Source: Tabrizicola thermarum
Lineage (GTDB): Bacteria > Pseudomonadota > Alphaproteobacteria > Rhodobacterales > Rhodobacteraceae
Reading direction: 5' to 3'
DNA: 64,000 nt
Assembly (NCBI RefSeq): GCF_003574395.1
Contig: NZ_QMJY01000081.1
Span: forward strand, 111,032 to 175,031
A program made the position numbers and the translations under genes. The notes beneath the pieces were generated by a model that was given only the letters and a program-made list of their open reading frames with translations, was not told where the DNA came from and made no database searches. Positions 1 through 8,308 of this stretch are shown piece after piece; position 1 is the stretch's first letter; each line of letters starts with the position of its first letter.

Positions 1-1
1 C

Positions 2-280
2 GACACGGACATAAACATCGTGCCCGATTTGATCGAGCGCGCGGTCGCGAAACTCCCCTTCGTCCTGCAATCCCCCGACGGCCCGGACTGCGAATTGCGC
101 GGGTTTGGAGAGTCCAGCATCGACTTTGCCGTGGAATACTGGGTCTCGGGCATCGACGACGGCAAGAACAAGTATGGCTCTGCGGTCCTCTTCGCGATCT
201 GGAACGCGCTGAAAGAGGCCGGGATCCAGATGCCCTACCCCCACCGCGTCGTCGAACTGCGCCATGCCCCCGGCACCTGA
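2..280 (+). CDS. MscS-family mechanosensitive channel, C-terminal fragment
   Basis: The reading frame is open from the first bases of the window, so the gene begins upstream and only about 92 C-terminal residues are visible. They fit the cytoplasmic vestibule of small-conductance mechanosensitive channels: an alpha/beta segment followed by the family's closing pattern, a stretch ending near PYPHRVVELR just before the stop. MscS proteins are inner-membrane heptamers that release solutes on osmotic downshock. A GTG at 20 is not a real start because the frame continues upstream. The last 17 bases overlap the start of the next gene, which suggests co-transcription. Confidence 0.8.
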   Translation, partial: DTDINIVPDLIERAVAKLPFVLQSPDGPDCELRGFGESSIDFAVEYWVSGIDDGKNKYGSAVLFAIWNALKEAGIQMPYPHRVVELRHAPGT

Positions 281-1439
281 CGCTCTCGTCATCGGCGCGG
301 GCCCCGCTGGCCTGATGGCGGCCGAAGAGCTTGCGAAGACCGGCGCGCAAGTGCTTGTCGTCGAAGCCAAACCTACCGTCGCCCGCAAGTTCCTGATGGC
401 CGGGAAATCCGGCCTGAACGTCACCAGGGACGAGCCGTGGGAAACCTTCGTCACCCGCTACGACTGCCCCCACCTGCGCCCGATCCTGGCCGATTTCGGC
501 CCCGAACAGGTGCAGGACTGGTGCCGCGCTCTGGGGCAGGACGTATATACAGGCTCCTCCGGCCGGGTCTTTCCCGTGGCGATGAAGGCCTCGCCCCTCC
601 TCCGTGCCTGGCTCCAGCGTCTCGCAGCCCAGGGCGTCGAAATCCGCACCCGTTGGCGCTGGACCGGCTTTGACGGCAGCGCCTTCCGCTTTGATGCGCC
701 CGATGGCCCCCGGACCCTGATGCCGAAAGTGACCGTCCTCGCCCTCGGCGGCGCCAGCTGGCAACGGCTCGGCTCTGACGGCGCCTGGGTCCCCTGGCTG
801 GAGGCAAAGGGCGTCCGGATCACCCCCTGGCGGCCCGCCAACATGGGGTTCCGCGTCGACTGGTCGCACCATATGACCCCGTTTTTCGGCTGCCCCGTCA
901 AAGGCATAGCATTGATCGCCGGGCCAAGGCGCGAACGTGGCGAGTTCATCGTTTCGGCACGGGGCGTCGAGGGCGGTGGTATATACAGTATCTACAAGTA
1001 TCTGCGCGATGCAGCTACACTTCACCTCGATCTGTTGCCTGACCTGACGCAGGATGACATTGCCCGAAGGCTGGCGAAGATGAAGCCCGGCGACAGCGCG
1101 ACCAATCGACTGCGCAAGCTCGGCCTCGACCGCACCCAGATCGCGCTGGTGATGGAGTTCGCGCGCACCGACCCCTTCGCGCACATCAAGCACCTGCCCA
1201 TCCCCCTGCAAGGCCCCCGCCCCCTGGACGAGGCAATCAGCGTGGCCGGCGGCATCGCCTGGGATGCGCTCACCCCCGATCTGGAACTGGAAGCCCTGCC
1301 GAACACCTTCGCCGCCGGGGAAATGCTGGACTGGGAGGCCCCGACGGGCGGCTACCTCCTGACCGCCTGCTGGGCCACAGGCCGCTGGGCGGGACAGGCC
1401 GCGGCACGTCGTTTGCAGGAAACCCCGCCCCGGACCTGA
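264..1439 (+). CDS. FAD-dependent oxidoreductase (TIGR03862/HI0933-like flavoprotein)
   Basis: The 391-residue protein opens with a dinucleotide-binding motif, VIGAGPAGLMAAEELA, at about residues 9-24, then the family signature KFLMAGKSGLNVT near residue 42. The C-terminus has the second FAD contact (TFAAGEMLDWEAPTGGYLL). These place it among the HI0933/BaiN-like flavoproteins, specifically the TIGR03862 subgroup common in Rhodobacteraceae. The physiological substrate of this subgroup is not known. The ATG start overlaps the end of the upstream channel gene. Its TGA stop sits inside the left arm of a 22-bp inverted repeat shared with the convergent gene at 1473-1928. Confidence 0.85.
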   Translation: MPPAPDALVIGAGPAGLMAAEELAKTGAQVLVVEAKPTVARKFLMAGKSGLNVTRDEPWETFVTRYDCPHLRPILADFGPEQVQDWCRALGQDVYTGSSGRVFPVAMKASPLLRAWLQRLAAQGVEIRTRWRWTGFDGSAFRFDAPDGPRTLMPKVTVLALGGASWQRLGSDGAWVPWLEAKGVRITPWRPANMGFRVDWSHHMTPFFGCPVKGIALIAGPRRERGEFIVSARGVEGGGIYSIYKYLRDAATLHLDLLPDLTQDDIARRLAKMKPGDSATNRLRKLGLDRTQIALVMEFARTDPFAHIKHLPIPLQGPRPLDEAISVAGGIAWDALTPDLELEALPNTFAAGEMLDWEAPTGGYLLTACWATGRWAGQAAARRLQETPPRT

Positions 1440-1488
1440 TCCGGGGCCTCCTGCAACCCGCGAGGTCCCGAATCAGGTCCGGGGCGGG
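1424..1488. terminator. 22-bp inverted repeat between convergent genes, likely two-way terminator
   Basis: Bases 1424-1445 and 1467-1488 are inverted copies with one mismatch in 22 (core GGACCTGATCCGGG), separated by 21 bases. The stop codon of the flavoprotein gene (1437-1439) lies in the left arm and the stop of the convergent gene (1473-1475) in the right arm. No long T-run follows on either strand, so termination is inferred from position and stem strength. A related palindrome lies between dnaQ and secB. Confidence 0.6.
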
Positions 1489-1928
1489 TGGTCCCGATGC
1501 AGCGCCTCGAACCAGGGCAAGACCTGATCGCGCAGTGTCACCACGGCCACGTCCAGACACTCCGGCCGCTCCAGCACGTCGATGAAGGCCAGCGTCCCCG
1601 GATCGCCCACTGCCTGCTCGAAGAAATCGGCCAATGTCACGTCCTCGCCGCCCGGCCAGTCGGGATGATCCGTCACCTCGCCGTCCGGAGTCACGAACCG
1701 CAGCACGATCCGCACGTCCCAGCCATATCGATCCCGTTGAAGGTGCACCGCCGACTTGCCCGCCGACGTCACCCGGCTCCAGGTCGATTTGGTCAGCGCA
1801 TAGCCCGCAGGCGCCAGCACCCCGTCCAGCGCCGCCACGATCCGGCCCCAGGCTTCCTCCCGCCGCGCCGGAAAGGCCGGGTCATTGGCGGCCAGATGCT
1901 GGCGGGCGGAAAGGTCCGGGTCGTCCAT
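1473..1928 (-). CDS. Conserved hypothetical protein downstream of pheS
   Basis: This is a 151-residue, mostly acidic soluble protein with no signal peptide or membrane segment. I do not recognise it with confidence. A middle part that pairs an aromatic and a basic segment (residues about 43-75, including YALTKSTWSR) recalls the DUF4304 group, but the match is weak. Its ATG (1926-1928) directly abuts the stop of pheS with no gap, so it is almost certainly co-transcribed and translationally coupled. In many relatives pheT follows pheS at this point, possibly after one hypothetical gene; here the next gene downstream is convergent, so pheT must be elsewhere. Confidence 0.6.
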   Translation of the reverse strand: MDDPDLSARQHLAANDPAFPARREEAWGRIVAALDGVLAPAGYALTKSTWSRVTSAGKSAVHLQRDRYGWDVRIVLRFVTPDGEVTDHPDWPGGEDVTLADFFEQAVGDPGTLAFIDVLERPECLDVAVVTLRDQVLPWFEALHRDHPPRT

Positions 1929-3011
1929 TCAGGCCGACAAGCCCCCGGCCAGGTCCGGCACGTCCAGCGCCGAAAACCCGTAATGCCGCAGCCAGCGCAG
2001 GTCGGCCTCGAAGAAGGCCCGCAGGTCCGGGATGCCGTATTTCAGCATCGCGATCCGGTCGATCCCCATGCCGAAGGCAAAACCCTGCCATTGCGTCGGG
2101 TCCACCCCCGCCGCCTGCAACACCTTGGGATGCACCATGCCAGAGCCGAGGATCTCCATCCACTTGTCGCCCTCGCCGATCTTCAGCTGGCCGCCGACGT
2201 TGGAATAGCGGATGTCCACCTCGGCCGAGGGTTCCGTGAACGGAAAATGCGACGCGCGGAACCGCAGTTCCACCTTGTCCACCTCGAAGAAGGCGCGGCA
2301 GAACTCCTCCAGGCACCATTTCAGGTTCGCCATGCTGATGTCGCGGTCGATCGCCAGCCCCTCGACCTGGTGGAACATCGGCGTATGGGTCTGGTCCATG
2401 TCCATCCGATAGACCCGGCCCGGCGCGATCACCCGGATCGGCGCACCGCGTTCCTTCATCGCCCTGATCTGCACCGGAGACGTATGGGTCCGCAGAACAT
2501 GCGGCGGGCGGTTGTCGCCCGGGGCGCGATGCATGAAGAAGGTGTCGTGCTCCTGCCGCGCGGGGTGTTCCGGCGGGATGTTCAGCGCGTCGAAGTTGTA
2601 CCAGTCGCTTTCGACCTGCGGCCCCTCGGCCACGGAAAAGCCCATGTCGGCAAAGATCGCCGTCAGCTCTTCCATCACCTGGCTGACCGGATGCACCGTC
2701 CCCCGCGGCCTGGGCCGCCCCGGCAGGGTCACGTCCAGCCATTCGGTCTTCAGCCGCTCATCCAGCGCCGCATCGGCCAGCGCCACCTTCCGCGCGCGCA
2801 GGGCGGCGTCGATCTCGTCCTTCAACGCGTTCAGACTGGCCCCGGCGGCCTTCCGCGCCTCGGGGTCCATCTTGCCCAGACCCGCCATCAGGGCCGAGAT
2901 CTCGCCCTTCTTGCCCAGCGCCGCGACGCGGACCTCTTCCAGCCCGGCCTCATCCGCCGCACCGGCCACCGCCGCCAGATACCTGGCCTTGAGCGTGTCG
3001 ATCCCGTCCAT
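1929..3011 (-). CDS. pheS: Phenylalanine--tRNA ligase alpha subunit
   Basis: The 360-residue protein has the coiled-coil N-terminal domain of PheS, then the class II synthetase core. Motif 2 is visible in [21 protein letters not shown] and motif 3 in [20 protein letters not shown] near the C-terminus. PheS pairs with PheT as a heterotetramer that charges tRNA-Phe. I chose the ATG at 3011 because family members begin close to the [14 protein letters not shown] sequence; an in-frame codon 54 bases upstream would add an unsupported extension. Neither rpmI/rplT upstream nor pheT downstream is present, so the usual operon is broken up. Confidence 0.95.
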   Translation of the reverse strand: MDGIDTLKARYLAAVAGAADEAGLEEVRVAALGKKGEISALMAGLGKMDPEARKAAGASLNALKDEIDAALRARKVALADAALDERLKTEWLDVTLPGRPRPRGTVHPVSQVMEELTAIFADMGFSVAEGPQVESDWYNFDALNIPPEHPARQEHDTFFMHRAPGDNRPPHVLRTHTSPVQIRAMKERGAPIRVIAPGRVYRMDMDQTHTPMFHQVEGLAIDRDISMANLKWCLEEFCRAFFEVDKVELRFRASHFPFTEPSAEVDIRYSNVGGQLKIGEGDKWMEILGSGMVHPKVLQAAGVDPTQWQGFAFGMGIDRIAMLKYGIPDLRAFFEADLRWLRHYGFSALDVPDLAGGLSA

Positions 3012-3068
3012 CACCCGTCTCCCGCAAACCGCCCCTCTGCTAGCGGCGAAGGCCCCGCAATGCAAGGT

Positions 3069-3779
3069 TCAGAAGATCGACCGCCGCCCCCGGACCTCCA
3101 GCATCCGCCGCGACCGGCCGATCTGCCCGTTCTGCGCGGTCAGGGCCACCGGAGGCTCTTTCAACCGTTTCTCGATCACCACAAGGCTGTCGTAGAACCG
3201 GATTCCCCCGATCTCCCGCGCCAGCGGGTGCAGCGGGAACCCGACATCGTCCTCGGTGTACCAGGAATGCATCCGGTCAATCAGGTCCTTGGCGAACTCG
3301 ATGAAACTTGCGGGCTCACGGAACCCGCCGCCAAAGCCCGGCCAATAGCTCGTGTGCACATCCTCGACGATATACATCCCCCGGTCGCGCAGACGGGGCC
3401 AGAGATGGCGGAAGCTGGTGATCTGCTGGTGCATCTTGTGACCGCCATCGTCGACGATCAGGTCAAAGGGGCCGTAAGCGGCACCAACCCGTTCCAGAAA
3501 GGCAGGATCGGCCTGATCGCCGATCTCGACCTGCGTTCCCGGCAGCTCCAGCGCCTTGCAGGCCGGGTCGATGTCCAGGAACAGCAGCCGCGACTGCGGC
3601 CCGAGGAACCCCTGCCACAGCGGCAGCGACCCGCCCTTGTAGATGCCGATCTCCAGAAACGACAGGTCGCGTCCCTGCCGATCGGCCAGAAGCTCGTCGT
3701 AGATCTCCAGATAATGCTCCATCTTGAACAGCATCCGGTTGCCGGTTCGGGCCGGGAAGTCCCGGAAATATCGCGTCAT
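3069..3779 (-). CDS. MycE/CmcI-like class I SAM-dependent methyltransferase
   Basis: The 236-residue protein has a SAM-binding start (FLEIGIYKGGSLPLW), an acidic strand end (LLFLDIDP), then GDQADPAFLERV, a putative metal-binding DLIVDDGGHKMHQQ and VEDVHTSYWPGFGG. This order matches the MycE (mycinamicin sugar O-methyltransferase) and CmcI (cephalosporin hydroxylase/methyltransferase) group, which act on sugars or antibiotic scaffolds. The acceptor cannot be read from sequence. The chosen ATG gives a start at MTRYFRDFPARTG. It lies just downstream of, and co-directional with, the SARP-like regulator at 3850-4629, so the two may share a transcript. Confidence 0.7.
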   Translation of the reverse strand: MTRYFRDFPARTGNRMLFKMEHYLEIYDELLADRQGRDLSFLEIGIYKGGSLPLWQGFLGPQSRLLFLDIDPACKALELPGTQVEIGDQADPAFLERVGAAYGPFDLIVDDGGHKMHQQITSFRHLWPRLRDRGMYIVEDVHTSYWPGFGGGFREPASFIEFAKDLIDRMHSWYTEDDVGFPLHPLAREIGGIRFYDSLVVIEKRLKEPPVALTAQNGQIGRSRRMLEVRGRRSIF

Positions 3780-3849
3780 CACCGGGCCTCTCCCGCTTGC
3801 TGTCCCGAACCAGTGTCGCGGCTTCGCAGGCCCCGGTCCAGCCACAAGG

Positions 3850-4629
3850 CTACATGATCGGCGCGTCGCTTGTTTCGAAGACCAGCGTCGGCAAGGCACC
3901 CGTCGCGTCGGCGTCCGGAGCCGCCCGGGTAGCGATCAACCGCTGGCTCCACACCGTCTTCTGCCCGGCCTGAGCAACCAGCCGCAGCCGCAGATGCGCG
4001 CGGTCCTCGCTCCAGGCCCCCTCGATGTGCAGGTCAAGGCCCTCGGGGATCGGTTCGCCCGCAGTGTCCCGCAGCAGGTATTCGGCCGCCATCCGGGCAA
4101 TCGCGCCGGCCAGGTCGCGGGCGATCCCGACCTCGGTGCCTTCGGGCAGGGCGCCAAGCCGCAGCCGGAACGGCTGGGCCAGGCCGGACCGCGTCCCGGC
4201 GCCGACCCCGAACCGCTGCGCCAGCCGCTGCCGTTCCTCGGCCAGCCAGTCGCGGAACGCCGCGTCCATGATGTCGATCCCTTCCAGGAAGTCGCGGCCC
4301 TGGCTCATGGCCAGCCGCACGGCGTCGGGATCCTGCTGGATGTCGGTGACAAACCCCGTCAGCCTCACGCAGTCGCGGTCGCTTTGCAGGTGCCCTGCCA
4401 GCGGACCCAGGGCCTTGCGCACTTCGGTCAGCGCCTGCCGCAGACTGCCCGAGGCCTGCTCCTGCCCGCGATCCGACCAGAGCCGCATCTCCAGCCAGCG
4501 GCGCGGACGGCAGTGGTCGGGTGTCTGGCACAAGAGCGCCAGGATCGCCCGTGACTTGGCCCCCCGTGGCGTAAGGTCCCGCCCCGCTGCGTCCTGTATC
4601 TGGAACTGTCCGATCAGCCGGATGAACAT
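3850..4629 (-). CDS. SARP-type (OmpR-like winged helix) transcriptional regulator
   Basis: The 259-residue protein starts with a winged-helix domain: MFIRLIGQFQIQD, then RGAKSRAILALLCQ, then the LWSDRG...ASGSLRQALTEVRKALG segment typical of SARP/BTAD activators. These bind direct repeats near -35 and activate neighbouring, often biosynthetic, genes. The C-terminal 150 residues lack an obvious TPR array and may be a small sensor or interaction domain. The ATG at 4629 is chosen because homology begins there; upstream in-frame sequence is low-complexity and intergenic in character. It is divergent from the aminotransferase-fold gene at 4948, with 318 bases between, and upstream of the methyltransferase gene. 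Confidence 0.7.
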   Translation of the reverse strand: MFIRLIGQFQIQDAAGRDLTPRGAKSRAILALLCQTPDHCRPRRWLEMRLWSDRGQEQASGSLRQALTEVRKALGPLAGHLQSDRDCVRLTGFVTDIQQDPDAVRLAMSQGRDFLEGIDIMDAAFRDWLAEERQRLAQRFGVGAGTRSGLAQPFRLRLGALPEGTEVGIARDLAGAIARMAAEYLLRDTAGEPIPEGLDLHIEGAWSEDRAHLRLRLVAQAGQKTVWSQRLIATRAAPDADATGALPTLVFETSDAPIM

Positions 4630-4947
4630 CGCCGTCGCCTCGCATGTCGCTGCGGTTTTCCTGTGCGGCGACTGTCGGACAGCCAGCGTGAAATTTACGT
4701 CAATCGACCCGGGCCCCAGTGCCGAAGCGAGAGAAAATCGTGAAATCGCGGGAAAGGCGGGCCGTGAAACCGCCGCGATCACGGCTGATTCGCCGCAGCC
4801 CGACCCGCCTGGCCCGCAGATTTCCGGGGATATCGGCGTTTCACGGGGAATTAACGCGCAGTTTTCCCCCTTGACGTCAGGGTCAGACAGGGATGGCGGC
4901 AAACCCTGCCCAGGTCCAGACCCCGGACACCGCAGAAAGGCCGCATC
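4630..4947. promoter_or_regulatory. 318-base divergent intergenic region with 9-bp inverted repeat
   Basis: This gap separates the SARP-like gene (minus) from the aminotransferase-fold gene (plus). It holds a perfect 9-bp inverted repeat, CCGTGAAAC at 4762-4770 and GTTTCACGG at 4838-4846. A TTGACG hexamer at 4871-4876 (inside a TGACGTCA palindrome) could be a -35 for the plus-strand gene, but no good -10 lies 16-18 bases further on. I see no small ORF with a ribosome site. The region probably carries both promoters and the regulator's binding sites. Confidence 0.4.
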
Positions 4948-6108
4948 ATGCCCAGACCCGCTCTTGCCCAGACCGAAAAGCCTGCGTCCGATGGTCTTGC
5001 CCGGCTTCTGGCCGGCGGCCTGTTACCGGCCTGCCCCAACCCTCCCGCCGACCGGCTTCGGCCCGGAGCCGACTTTGCCAGCCTGAATGCGCTGGGACTG
5101 ACCGCACAAACCGAACCCGACGCAGCTGTCGGGCCGACGATGCCGGACCTTGCGCTGGAACAGCGGATCGCGGCGCAACTGTGCCTGCCCAAGGCCGTGA
5201 TCTACGCCTCGGGTACGGACGCCATCCGGTACACGGTCGCTGCCCTCCTGCGTCCGGGAGATCAGGTTCTGGTCGATGCCGGGTCCGATCCCGCCATGTT
5301 CGGGACTGTTCTGGCAAGCCGCGCTCACCTCCACCGCTTCCCTTCGGGCTCGGTCGAGGCGGTGGAACGACGCCTCCGGCGCCTGTCCCGCCAGCCGCAT
5401 CACGGGCGGCTGGTGATCGCTGTTCCCGCAGTCTCGGCCCTTGGGTCGCGCGTGTCGGACATCGCCGGTCTCTGCGACCTCGCCCGCCAACACGGCGCCC
5501 TTCTGATCGTCGATGCGTCGCAGGACTTCGGCACCATGGGCCTCAACGGCGGGGGAGTGCTGGAGATCCAGAACTGTCTCGGCCGGGCGGATGTCGTGCT
5601 GGGCAGCCTGTCGCGCTGCTTCGGAAGGCCGGGCGGCTTCGCCGCGTTCCGCGATCTCGACCCGTCAAGAGCCGCCCGACACGCGCCCCGTCTGTCGTCG
5701 GGGGCTGTCGCAGCATTGACCTCGGCCGCCGCAAAGGTCCTCGGCGCGCCGGGCCGCGACCTGCGCCGCAATCTGCTCGGCGTCTCGCTTCGGCTGCGCA
5801 ATCACCTGATGGCCGATGGCACGCGGGTGCTTGGCTCGGCGTCGCCCTTCGTGCCGGTCCTGCTCCCGCCGCCGACCGCGCTGCCCCGCACTGCGCTGCT
5901 GGAAAGCGCCGGACCGCGCGTCACGCTTTTGCTGCCGCCGACCGTCGCACCGCAAGCTCCGCGCTGGCGGATCGAGCTTGGCACCCGTCACACCCTGTCA
6001 GACATCGACGATCTCGCCGACCTGATCCGAGACGTCAGCCGCGCCTTCGACAGGCGACCGTTCCGGGCCCGGTCAGGCCTCTATCCCTTCACCGATGCGG
6101 TGACATAG
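4948..6108 (+). CDS. Alpha-oxoamine synthase-like fold-type I protein lacking the PLP lysine
   Basis: The 386-residue protein follows the layout of 5-aminolevulinate synthase, BioF and Kbl: an N-terminal lead, a PLP-phosphate region ([11 protein letters not shown]), [21 protein letters not shown] and [13 protein letters not shown]. In active relatives the last motif carries the Schiff-base lysine (GTLxKAFG); here that position is Arg223. The aspartate that contacts the PLP pyridine nitrogen is kept (Asp189), but the D-x-x-H histidine is Gln192. It is therefore unlikely to form the normal internal aldimine. The domain is full length without frameshift, so it looks like a maintained pseudoenzyme rather than a decaying gene. 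The 3' end overlaps the convergent ubiG by 28 bases. Confidence 0.7.
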   Translation: MPRPALAQTEKPASDGLARLLAGGLLPACPNPPADRLRPGADFASLNALGLTAQTEPDAAVGPTMPDLALEQRIAAQLCLPKAVIYASGTDAIRYTVAALLRPGDQVLVDAGSDPAMFGTVLASRAHLHRFPSGSVEAVERRLRRLSRQPHHGRLVIAVPAVSALGSRVSDIAGLCDLARQHGALLIVDASQDFGTMGLNGGGVLEIQNCLGRADVVLGSLSRCFGRPGGFAAFRDLDPSRAARHAPRLSSGAVAALTSAAAKVLGAPGRDLRRNLLGVSLRLRNHLMADGTRVLGSASPFVPVLLPPPTALPRTALLESAGPRVTLLLPPTVAPQAPRWRIELGTRHTLSDIDDLADLIRDVSRAFDRRPFRARSGLYPFTDAVT

Positions 6109-6818
6109 TTGCAGCTCAGATCCCGGTCCGACAGGCTCCACCGCCAGGTCACCGGGTTGAACACCATCCCCTTGCGATCCACCGGGCGCAGCCCCGCCTT
6201 TTCGATCAGCGCATACAATTCGTCCGGGGTGATGAACTTCTGCCAGTCATGCGTGCCCTTCGGCAGCCAGCGCATCACCCATTCCGCGCCGATGATCGCC
6301 ATCATGAACGACTTCGGGTTCCGGTTCAGCGTGGAACAGATCATCAGCCCGCCCGGTTTCAGCAGCTGCTGACAGGCGGTAAGGTAAGCCTGCGGATCGG
6401 CCACATGCTCCACGACTTCCATGTTCAGCACCACGTCGAACCGCTCGCCCGCTTCGGCCAAGGCTTCGGCGGTCGTGTGGCGATAGTCGATCTCCAGCCC
6501 CGACTGCCGAGCGTGCGCCTGGGCCACCGGAATGTTGCGTGCCGCAGCATCCGCCCCCACAACCTCGGCCCCCAGCCGCGCCATCGGCTCCGACAAGAGC
6601 CCGCCCCCACAGCCGATATCCAGAATCCGCAGCCCCTTGAACGGGGCCGACCCCGCCAGGTCCCGCCCGAACTCGGCGGCGATCTGCGCGCAGATATAGT
6701 CCAGCCGACAGGGGTTCAGCATGTGCAACGGCTTGAACTTGCCGTTCGGGTCCCACCACTCGGCCGCCATGGCCTCGAACTTGGCCACTTCGCCGGGATC
6801 AACCGTATCCACCGCCAT
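6081..6818 (-). CDS. ubiG: Ubiquinone biosynthesis O-methyltransferase
   Basis: The 245-residue protein carries [22 protein letters not shown] near the start, the SAM-binding motif [20 protein letters not shown], and the UbiG-type region [14 protein letters not shown] followed by [10 protein letters not shown]. UbiG performs both O-methylations in ubiquinone synthesis. Length and motif order match the family. It is divergent from the proline iminopeptidase gene at 6874, with only 55 bases between the starts. Its 3' end overlaps the convergent aminotransferase-fold gene. Confidence 0.95.
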   Translation of the reverse strand: MAVDTVDPGEVAKFEAMAAEWWDPNGKFKPLHMLNPCRLDYICAQIAAEFGRDLAGSAPFKGLRILDIGCGGGLLSEPMARLGAEVVGADAAARNIPVAQAHARQSGLEIDYRHTTAEALAEAGERFDVVLNMEVVEHVADPQAYLTACQQLLKPGGLMICSTLNRNPKSFMMAIIGAEWVMRWLPKGTHDWQKFITPDELYALIEKAGLRPVDRKGMVFNPVTWRWSLSDRDLSCNYVTASVKG

Positions 6819-6873
6819 TCTTGTCTCCTTTGCCCTTCGACTCCGGGCATTCCCGACGCTATATAGGGTGAAT

Positions 6874-7845
6874 ATGGATCAGAGATCAGGTCAAAAGCGC
6901 GCAGTCGAGTACCTATACCCGCCGATCGACCCTTTCGATCAGCGCGTGATCGACGTGGGCGATGGCCACCGGGTCTATGTCGAACAATGCGGCCGTCCCG
7001 ACGGCATCCCCGTCATCGTCTTCCACGGCGGCCCGGGCGGAGGCTGCTCTCCCGCCATGCGCCGCTACTTCGACCCCCGCGTGTTCCGCGTCATCCTGTT
7101 CGACCAGCGCGGCTGCGGCCGCTCGCGCCCCCATGCCTCGGTCACCGCCAACACCACCTGGCACCTCGTCCAGGATGTCGAGACGATCCGCACCTCGCTT
7201 GGCATCGACCGATTCATCGGCTTCGGCGGCAGCTGGGGCGCTACCCTGGCGCTGATCTACGCCATCACCCACCCCGACCGCGTCGCCCAGCTTGTCCTGC
7301 GCGGAGTGTTCCTGGCCACCAGGGCCGAGCTCACCTGGTTCTACGGCGGCGGGGCAGGGGCTTTCTTCCCCGACCTGTGGTCCCGCTTTGTCGAAGTCAT
7401 CCCCGAGGCCGAGCGGTCCGACCTCATCGCCGCCTACCACCGCCGCCTGTTTTCGGGAAACCTTGTCGAGGAAACCCGTTTCGGCCGCATCTGGGCCAAC
7501 TGGGAAAATGCGCTCGCCTCGATCCAGAACGAAGGCGCGCTGGGCGAAAGCCCCTCGGACTATGCCCGCGCCTTTGCCCGCCTGGAAAACCACTATTTCC
7601 AGAACGCAGGCTTCCTCGAACGCGACGGCTGGATCCTGCGCGAGCGTCCGCGGATCGAGCATATCCCGACGACGATCATCCAGGGCCGCTACGACATGAT
7701 CTGCCCGCCGCAGTCCGCCTGGACGCTGGCCAGGGGCTGGCCGAAATGCGAACTGAAGATGGTCCCGATGGCCGGCCACGCCCTGTCCGAACCCGGCATC
7801 TCCGAGGCCCTTGTGCGGGTCATGGACAGCCTCCGTCAACCCTGA
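6874..7845 (+). CDS. pip: Proline iminopeptidase
   Basis: This 323-residue alpha/beta-hydrolase has the oxyanion motif [10 protein letters not shown], the nucleophile elbow [13 protein letters not shown], the acid-bearing loop [10 protein letters not shown] and a terminal histidine in [10 protein letters not shown]. This order matches S33 proline iminopeptidases, which remove N-terminal proline from small peptides in the cytoplasm. I chose the ATG at 6874 because homology begins at [21 protein letters not shown]; the frame runs further upstream but only through the ubiG 5' end. The 3' end nearly meets the convergent receiver-like gene (6 bases apart). Confidence 0.92.
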   Translation: MDQRSGQKRAVEYLYPPIDPFDQRVIDVGDGHRVYVEQCGRPDGIPVIVFHGGPGGGCSPAMRRYFDPRVFRVILFDQRGCGRSRPHASVTANTTWHLVQDVETIRTSLGIDRFIGFGGSWGATLALIYAITHPDRVAQLVLRGVFLATRAELTWFYGGGAGAFFPDLWSRFVEVIPEAERSDLIAAYHRRLFSGNLVEETRFGRIWANWENALASIQNEGALGESPSDYARAFARLENHYFQNAGFLERDGWILRERPRIEHIPTTIIQGRYDMICPPQSAWTLARGWPKCELKMVPMAGHALSEPGISEALVRVMDSLRQP

Positions 7846-7851
7846 CAGGCC

Positions 7852-8238
7852 CTAGCGGCCCCCGTTCTCCCGGCCAATTCCCAGAAGCCGCTGCATCGCG
7901 GTCCGCAACTCGTGCGTGACGGTCGACCTGACAAAGGGCAGTTCCAGCACGCGAAACTGCGCCGGGACGTCGCTGCCCTCGTGGCCCATAAGCACCACCA
8001 TCGCCCGCATCGCCTCCAGCCTCTCGACCAGACCCGTCCGCGCCAGCGCCAGCGGCGACAGGTTCAGGAAGGCAATGTCCACCCGATGGTCGCGCAGGAT
8101 TTCCGCCGCCCTCTCGGGCGTGCTTGCCATCAGCATCCGCGTCCCAGGCATCGCGTCATCCACCATGGTCAACAGGTCCTCTGCCACCAGGGCAACGGGT
8201 TCCAGGACCAGGCACGTCAGTTTGATGTCATTTTCCAC
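7852..8238 (-). CDS. Degenerate response-regulator receiver-like protein
   Basis: The 128-residue protein has the size and alternating strand/helix pattern of a stand-alone receiver domain: LTCLVLEPVALVAEDLL, a middle strand VDIAFLNLS and a strand AMVVLMGHEG. The phosphoacceptor aspartate is replaced by Asn59, the N-terminal acidic pair is reduced to Glu13, and the conserved lysine before proline near the end is missing (LELPFVRST). It is therefore probably not phosphorylated in the classical way. The start codon is GTG at 8238. It is divergent from the Crp/Fnr-type gene at 8309 with about 70 bases between, so a shared regulatory region is likely. Confidence 0.6.
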   Translation of the reverse strand: MENDIKLTCLVLEPVALVAEDLLTMVDDAMPGTRMLMASTPERAAEILRDHRVDIAFLNLSPLALARTGLVERLEAMRAMVVLMGHEGSDVPAQFRVLELPFVRSTVTHELRTAMQRLLGIGRENGGR

Positions 8239-8308
8239 AGCTCCAATGGAACGCTTTCGGGCCCGCCCGCATTAACCTGTGTTATGTTTGCAGAGGTTAC
8301 TGCCGAAG

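Noticed and set aside
1488..3857. Plus-strand open frame of about 789 codons opposite pheS and the methyltransferase gene
   Set aside because: Shadow frame of well-supported minus-strand genes; no domain and no plausible ribosome site.
6837..6867. RpoH-like promoter in front of the proline iminopeptidase gene (GCTATATAGG with a TTC box)
   Set aside because: One mismatch in the -10 and one in the already weak -35, and the implied transcript would start almost at the ATG.
8239..8308. FNR/Crp box in front of the Crp/Fnr-type gene
   Set aside because: Only a half site (TTTGAT) is visible; no dyad TTGAT-N4-ATCAA.
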